Source of the DNA: Amoebophrya sp. A120
Taxonomy: Eukaryota; Sar; Dinophyceae; Syndiniales; Amoebophryaceae
Direction of reading: 5' to 3'
DNA: 64,000 nt
Assembly: GCA_905178155.1 (NCBI GenBank)
Contig: CAJINV010000018.1
Location: forward strand, 1,096,609-1,160,608
The notes under the pieces were generated by a model. The model saw only the letters and a program-made list of their open reading frames with translations, searched no databases and was not told where the DNA came from. Numbering within the stretch: the first letter of the stretch is position 1; the number at the start of each line of letters is the position of its first letter. A program made the translations under genes and the position numbers. This document shows, in pieces, positions 60,368 through 64,000 of this stretch.

Positions 60368-63300
60368 CTATCGGAAGATTATGAGAAGTGCGCTGCCGGA
60401 AGAACTACATGTGTGAGCGACGACATATCCCATGAACAATAACGATCTATACACCACAAGCACCAGACCTGTACTTGCGGTCACGGCACGAGCAGAAAAT
60501 CTGCGCCGAAGAGCTTCGCTATGCAAGAGAAGAACTGTGTTAGTGTAACTTTCGTTGGCTGACAGCATCACAAATTTCCTCTACATGACAGAGAAAATCT
60601 GTCATGCGTGGCTTGCAAGGGAAAACACACATGAAAAGAGGACTCCATGGTTGTTTCGCATGACAGGTGTAACTCGTGCTGCATGTTCCGCATTTTTGCA
60701 GAGTTACACTTACACAGTTTTTTTCTTGCATATCCGCGGCGCAGCGGTCGTTATTGGCTTGGGAGGAAAACCCGTGAACCATGTTCGCGACCTCGTTCAG
60801 CCTGTTTAGCAATGACTCGAAGAATTCCGTGAACTCCGCGTATTTGCTATCGTAAGGAAAAATCCCTCCTCCTCATATCGAAAAGGCGCGCTTTTCAAAA
60901 TTTGCGATGCTGATTTGTGGCCACAGATCGAGTCGGTCTTGCAACCGAGCAAAGCCAGAGCTTCCGTCGCATTTCGCAGGCGATTTGTAATGCTGCTGCG
61001 CTAATGGGGCAGACATCTGCCATGCTAAGTAACTACCTAAGCCACCCCTTTCCGGGCTTTGTATCTGCCTGCAGTGCTGTACTGCAAGACAAATCTGATT
61101 TGTGTACGCAAATACAGCATCACAGACTTCCCTTTCGATATGGGGAGGGGGGATTTTTCCTTTTGATATTTGTCAAAGTCTTCCAACGGATCGGGCTCTG
61201 CGACGAAGTAGTAGGGCCCTTTAGATTTCGGGAAATCTACCCCGTTTATCATAAGGAAAAATCCCCCCTCCCCCTATCGAAACGGCACGCCTCGGAAAAT
61301 TTGTAATGCGGATTTGTGACTACAAATCGCGTCTGTCTTGCAAGAAGGCAACTCCACAGGTTCCACCGCATTATGCCGGCGGTCTGTGATGCTGGTGAGC
61401 CTAGAGCATAGACGTTTCTCATGCTAAACGCCTACGCCAACCCTTCTACTCAGGCGCGACATGGGCTCGCAGTCCTTCACTGCAAGACACAGCTGATTTG
61501 TGTACGCAAATCCAGCACCAGAAACTTCGTTTCGATATGAGGAAGGGGGATTTGATTTTTTCTTCTGATACCATTTGAGTGGATGCTCTCCTCCTCCACC
61601 CGCCGATATCCTAAGCCGAACAAAACTTTTCTCGCCGGCAGACAGTTGCCAAAGTCGTTCTGGAAGTCTTTGTTGTCCAAGCGTAGCACGTTCGGGTGCT
61701 CCTCGGGCCTCTTCGCCAGTGCTTCCGTCAACTTCCGCAGCGCCGGTAGGCGGTCTTGCTTGAAGCTCTGCAGACTGTTGGACCGCAACAGTTCCGAAAA
61801 ACTCTCGTTCAGCAGCTGGCGGCTGCTGGTCCCCTTGGACCGCTGCTTGTCCGCATCCGCGAGCAAAACCCAATTTTGCTCTCGCTCCATCATCTGCGCT
61901 TTGTCGTACAGCGCGGCTTCTTCGGCGAGCCGGAGGAGTTCGTTCGCCTTGTCCCGCTTTTCCTTCTCCTCCGCCAGTTCCTTCTCTCGTTTATCCCACA
62001 GAAAAAAGCAGGCAGGTCATCTTTGTAATGCGAAAATGAATACACGAAAAATCTGTATTGCGAAGCCTAAACAGCATGCTATGGCGCCGCCCATGACAGT
62101 GCTTACTGCGTATTTATTTTTGCATTGCAAATATGTCCTGCCTGCTTTTTTCTGTGGAATATCGTCTCTGCAGTTCCAACGCCTGCTGCCGTTCCGTGGC
62201 CGTCTGGATTTCCGCGCGCGCCCGTTTGTTTTCCTCCTCCTCGGCCAATTTTTGCCGTTTCTGCCTCTGCTGCTCCCGCTCCCTCTGCTTGGCGACTTCC
62301 GGATCTTGTTCGGACTCGAGGATGTACGTCCGCAGCTCTTGCCGCAACAGGTGCAGAGCTTTTTCTGCTTGTTCTTCATCCCCATTTACTATTCGTGTAC
62401 TGCTCGCCCCGGCGCCGGCGATTTTGATGTTGCCCTCGCTAGAAGTACTGTGGTCCCGCCCGACCTCCATAGGCATTATATCTCCACCGTCTCTGATCTC
62501 CTCCACGCACAGCAGCGTCTCGATTTTCCCTTTTAATATTTCCCAATCCGCGCACAGTGCGAGCACCTTCTCGCTCATCGCGGTGCCGTAGGTGGCGTGG
62601 GAAAGGAGCCGCTCGTACGTCTGGTAGTCTGCATCGGTGATATTAGAACTTGTCGCCTTTTTAGTACCCGTTGTGTTGTTCTGCTGCGACTCGCTTCTTG
62701 TAGCTTCCCGCACCTCCTCCGGCTCATGTTGATCAGTGGGCGCAGGATGGTTTTTCGCCCTCTGCTGTTCTTCTTTGTCCTGTTGCTGCTTCTCGAAGGC
62801 CTCTTCAAACTTGCTTTCCTTCTCGAAACCGTACTTCGACAGCAGTCTATCTACGTATCCCCAGCAAAAACGTTACCACCCCCGAGTTGTCATGCAAATG
62901 CCGAATGACAGGAACATATGTAATGCGCCTCTGCATGACAGGCATTTCCAATCGTGTTTTGGCATTTGTAATGCTGTAAATAGGATGAGAAAGTGGCTGT
63001 CTCATGCGGCTGCGCTTGCTAACCAGAACTACACTGCAGATGGAAACGTGTCATGCACAACTCCCTTAACTTTGAGATGTGTGTTGCAGATTTACTAACT
63101 TGACTATGGGGTGGGGATATTTTTGCACGGGATACTACGTCCTGCCGTGCGTGGGCCTTTTCCCGCATTGCGCGGAAGTCCGTTTCGTGAAAAAGCTATC
63201 AAATGCAAAGATGTCTGGGTCTGGAAACTTGTGATGCAAGACAGTCAATAACAAATGCACTGTAATGCGCCGCCAAGCATGACAGTTTTTTCGTGCTTCT

Positions 63301-63560
63301 GTGCTGCGTCTTCCGGATGAGAAACTGTGTTTTTGCATGACAGGCGAGAGAGGCTGTTTGTGGCCACGCAATACAGATTTAAGGGCCATGCCAGATCAGC
63401 ATGACAAGTTTCGCAATCTTCCAGACCCAGACATTTTTGCAATTCATAAAAGCAACCGCAGTTGCTGCTTCTGCTCCTCTATTGCTTGGAGCGTCAGGTC
63501 TCGCTGCTGCCATGCGTCCACCGCGGACCGGGCCTTTTTATAAATGGAGGAGGAGGCCAT
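60368..63560 (-). CDS. Coiled-coil protein with PUB-like domain
   Basis: The start ATG at 63558-63560 gives MASSSIYKKARSAVDAWQQR; the stop TAG is at 60368-60370. Charged helical segments follow (KFEEAFEKQQQDKEEQQ, KQREREQQRQKRQKLAEEEE, ERQQALELQRREKELAEEK), predicting long coiled coils. After these the sequence RLPALRKLTEALAKRPEEHP, then VLRLDNKDFQ and KVLFGLGYR, matches the PUB (PUG) fold, which binds the p97/CDC48 C-terminus in proteins such as PNGase and UBXD1, so a role with p97 in protein quality control is likely (inference). Six elements interrupt it (63197, 62856, 61992, 61247, 60848 and 60520 starts), and all six junctions stay in frame. The last 50 residues (LRRRFSARAVTASTG onward) after 60520-60732 are less certain, because another splice could end the protein earlier. 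Confidence 0.8.
60520..60732. mobile_element. Introner element, family K
   Basis: The left end is TATGCAAGAGAAGAACTGTG and the right end is CACAGTTTTTTTCTTGCATA. The TSD is TTCGC/TCCGC (4/5). It pairs with 58958-59167 as family K. Confidence 0.88.
60848..61168. mobile_element. Introner element, family C
   Basis: The TSD is TTTGC/TTTGT (4/5). Excision gives LEDFDKYAEFTEFF. Confidence 0.93.
61247..61570. mobile_element. Introner element, family C
   Basis: The TSD is CCGTT/CCATT (4/5). Excision gives SIHSNGVDFPKSKG. Confidence 0.92.
61992..62161. mobile_element. Introner element, family E
   Basis: 170 bp. The TSD is TCGTT/TCGTC (4/5). Excision keeps the coiled coil continuous (LELQRREKELAEEK). 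Confidence 0.94.
62856..63134. mobile_element. Introner element, family B
   Basis: The TSD CTACG is perfect. Excision gives HARQDVDRLLSKYGF. Confidence 0.94.
63197..63448. mobile_element. Introner element, family A
   Basis: The TSD AAAGC is perfect. Excision gives QLRLLFHETDFRAM. Confidence 0.94.
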
Positions 63561-64000
63561 TGCTGTAGTGGATATCTAATACCGTGGGAAGAAGTACTTT
63601 ATACTGAAGACAAAAATTATGGCGCTACAAGCAACTACAACACTTGTGGTTTTGCGATAAGATGAAAAGTTGTAGAGTACATGAACAAACACGAATAGAC
63701 TGCCTGTTTATGAAAAGAAAATGGACCATGCCGAGGAACAACGTGAAAACAGAACTCCATGACCTGACAGTAAAACCTTCTGGGAGCGCAACTTTCGAAT
63801 CCTCGTGATCGACACTCATTTGATCATAATTCCCGTGTCATCCTGCATAGCAGATGATAGAGTGTGAGGTCCGTAGAGGCTCAAGTGCCGGAACCGTCGT
63901 CCAGAGATCCTGAAGTTTAGACAGATGACCATCCAGCGGTCGGGAAATACACGCTCTAAATCCAACAACGATATTCTGATAGGAATCCGTGTCTAAGAAC
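63561..64000. other. Upstream region at the right edge
   Basis: 5' side of the PUB-domain gene. No element, no supported exon and no recognisable promoter motif. Confidence 0.4.

Overview
The window looks like nuclear DNA of a gene-dense, intron-rich alveolate. The best fit is the parasitic dinoflagellate Amoebophrya (Syndiniales) or a close relative. Three things point there. Every gene I could support lies on the minus strand in one co-directional array. The proteins are eukaryotic: a cathepsin-type cysteine protease, RAD17, topoisomerase III, an LC8 dynein light chain, a Sec14/CRAL-TRIO protein and a PUB-domain protein. And the genes are packed with introner-like elements, which I recall being described for Amoebophrya. 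I cannot prove the species from sequence alone.

The dominant content is a set of 62 short (about 150-330 bp) non-coding elements inserted inside coding exons, plus one degenerate candidate. Each starts with TATC or TATG (rarely TATT, TATA, TGTC or GATC), ends with the complement, has terminal inverted repeats (TIRs) of about 15-40 bp and is flanked by a 5-bp target-site duplication (TSD). By eye 40 TSDs match 5/5, 18 match 4/5, 2 match 3/5 and 2 cannot be matched. The TIRs fall into 13 families, which I call A-M: A (CAAATGCAAAAATGTCTGGG), B (CCTGTGTAAAAACGTCCCC), C (CAAAAGGAAAAATCCCCCC), D (CCTGTGCAAAAGTATCGTAC), E (CCCACAGAAAAAAGCAGGC), F (GGAAGCGTCAGGATTGAAA), G (GACAGTGCACAACTCTCC), H (TACAATGAAAAACGCCCCC), I (CCTGAGGAAAAAAGGGGCC), J (AACCCGCTCAAGCGTTAC), K (GCAAGAGAAGAACTGTG), L (CGAAAGAAAAAAGTTCGTC) and M (CGCAAGAAAAGACTGTTTC). 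All families share an internal 10-mer, TTTGTSATGC, just inside both ends. Removing one element plus one TSD copy restores an open frame at nearly every junction I walked by hand (about 55), and in the protease, TOP3, RAD17 and dynein genes it rebuilds conserved motifs. The elements therefore behave as introns whose ends are set by the TSD and TIR, not by GT-AG. Ordinary GT-AG introns sit in the same genes.

Layout, left to right (all genes on the minus strand): unknown Ser/Gln-rich gene running off the left edge (1-3287); unknown acidic gene with one membrane segment (4530-8532); an intergenic zone with a long-TIR repeat (10612-11457) and a GC-rich block (about 12131-12850); small two-exon gene (12962-13447); a giant 13-kb gene with a W-rich N-terminal module (14455-27533); a small secreted Cys-rich protein (28566-29078); papain-family protease (30503-34821); CRAL-TRIO protein (35331-40107); multipass membrane protein (40615-42077); RAD17 (42593-46981); LC8 dynein light chain (48408-49291); TOP3 (50030-59661); PUB-domain coiled-coil protein (60368-63560).

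The genes are functionally unrelated apart from RAD17 and TOP3, which both act in genome maintenance. They share an architecture: exons chopped by elements, with almost none in intergenic DNA. No transposase is encoded here, so the elements are non-autonomous or relics of mobilisation in trans. Two larger insertions of other types are also present: a 759-bp insertion with a 16-bp duplication inside a family A element (1905-2663), and a 776-bp insertion flanked by 65-bp direct repeats in the giant gene (24656-25431).
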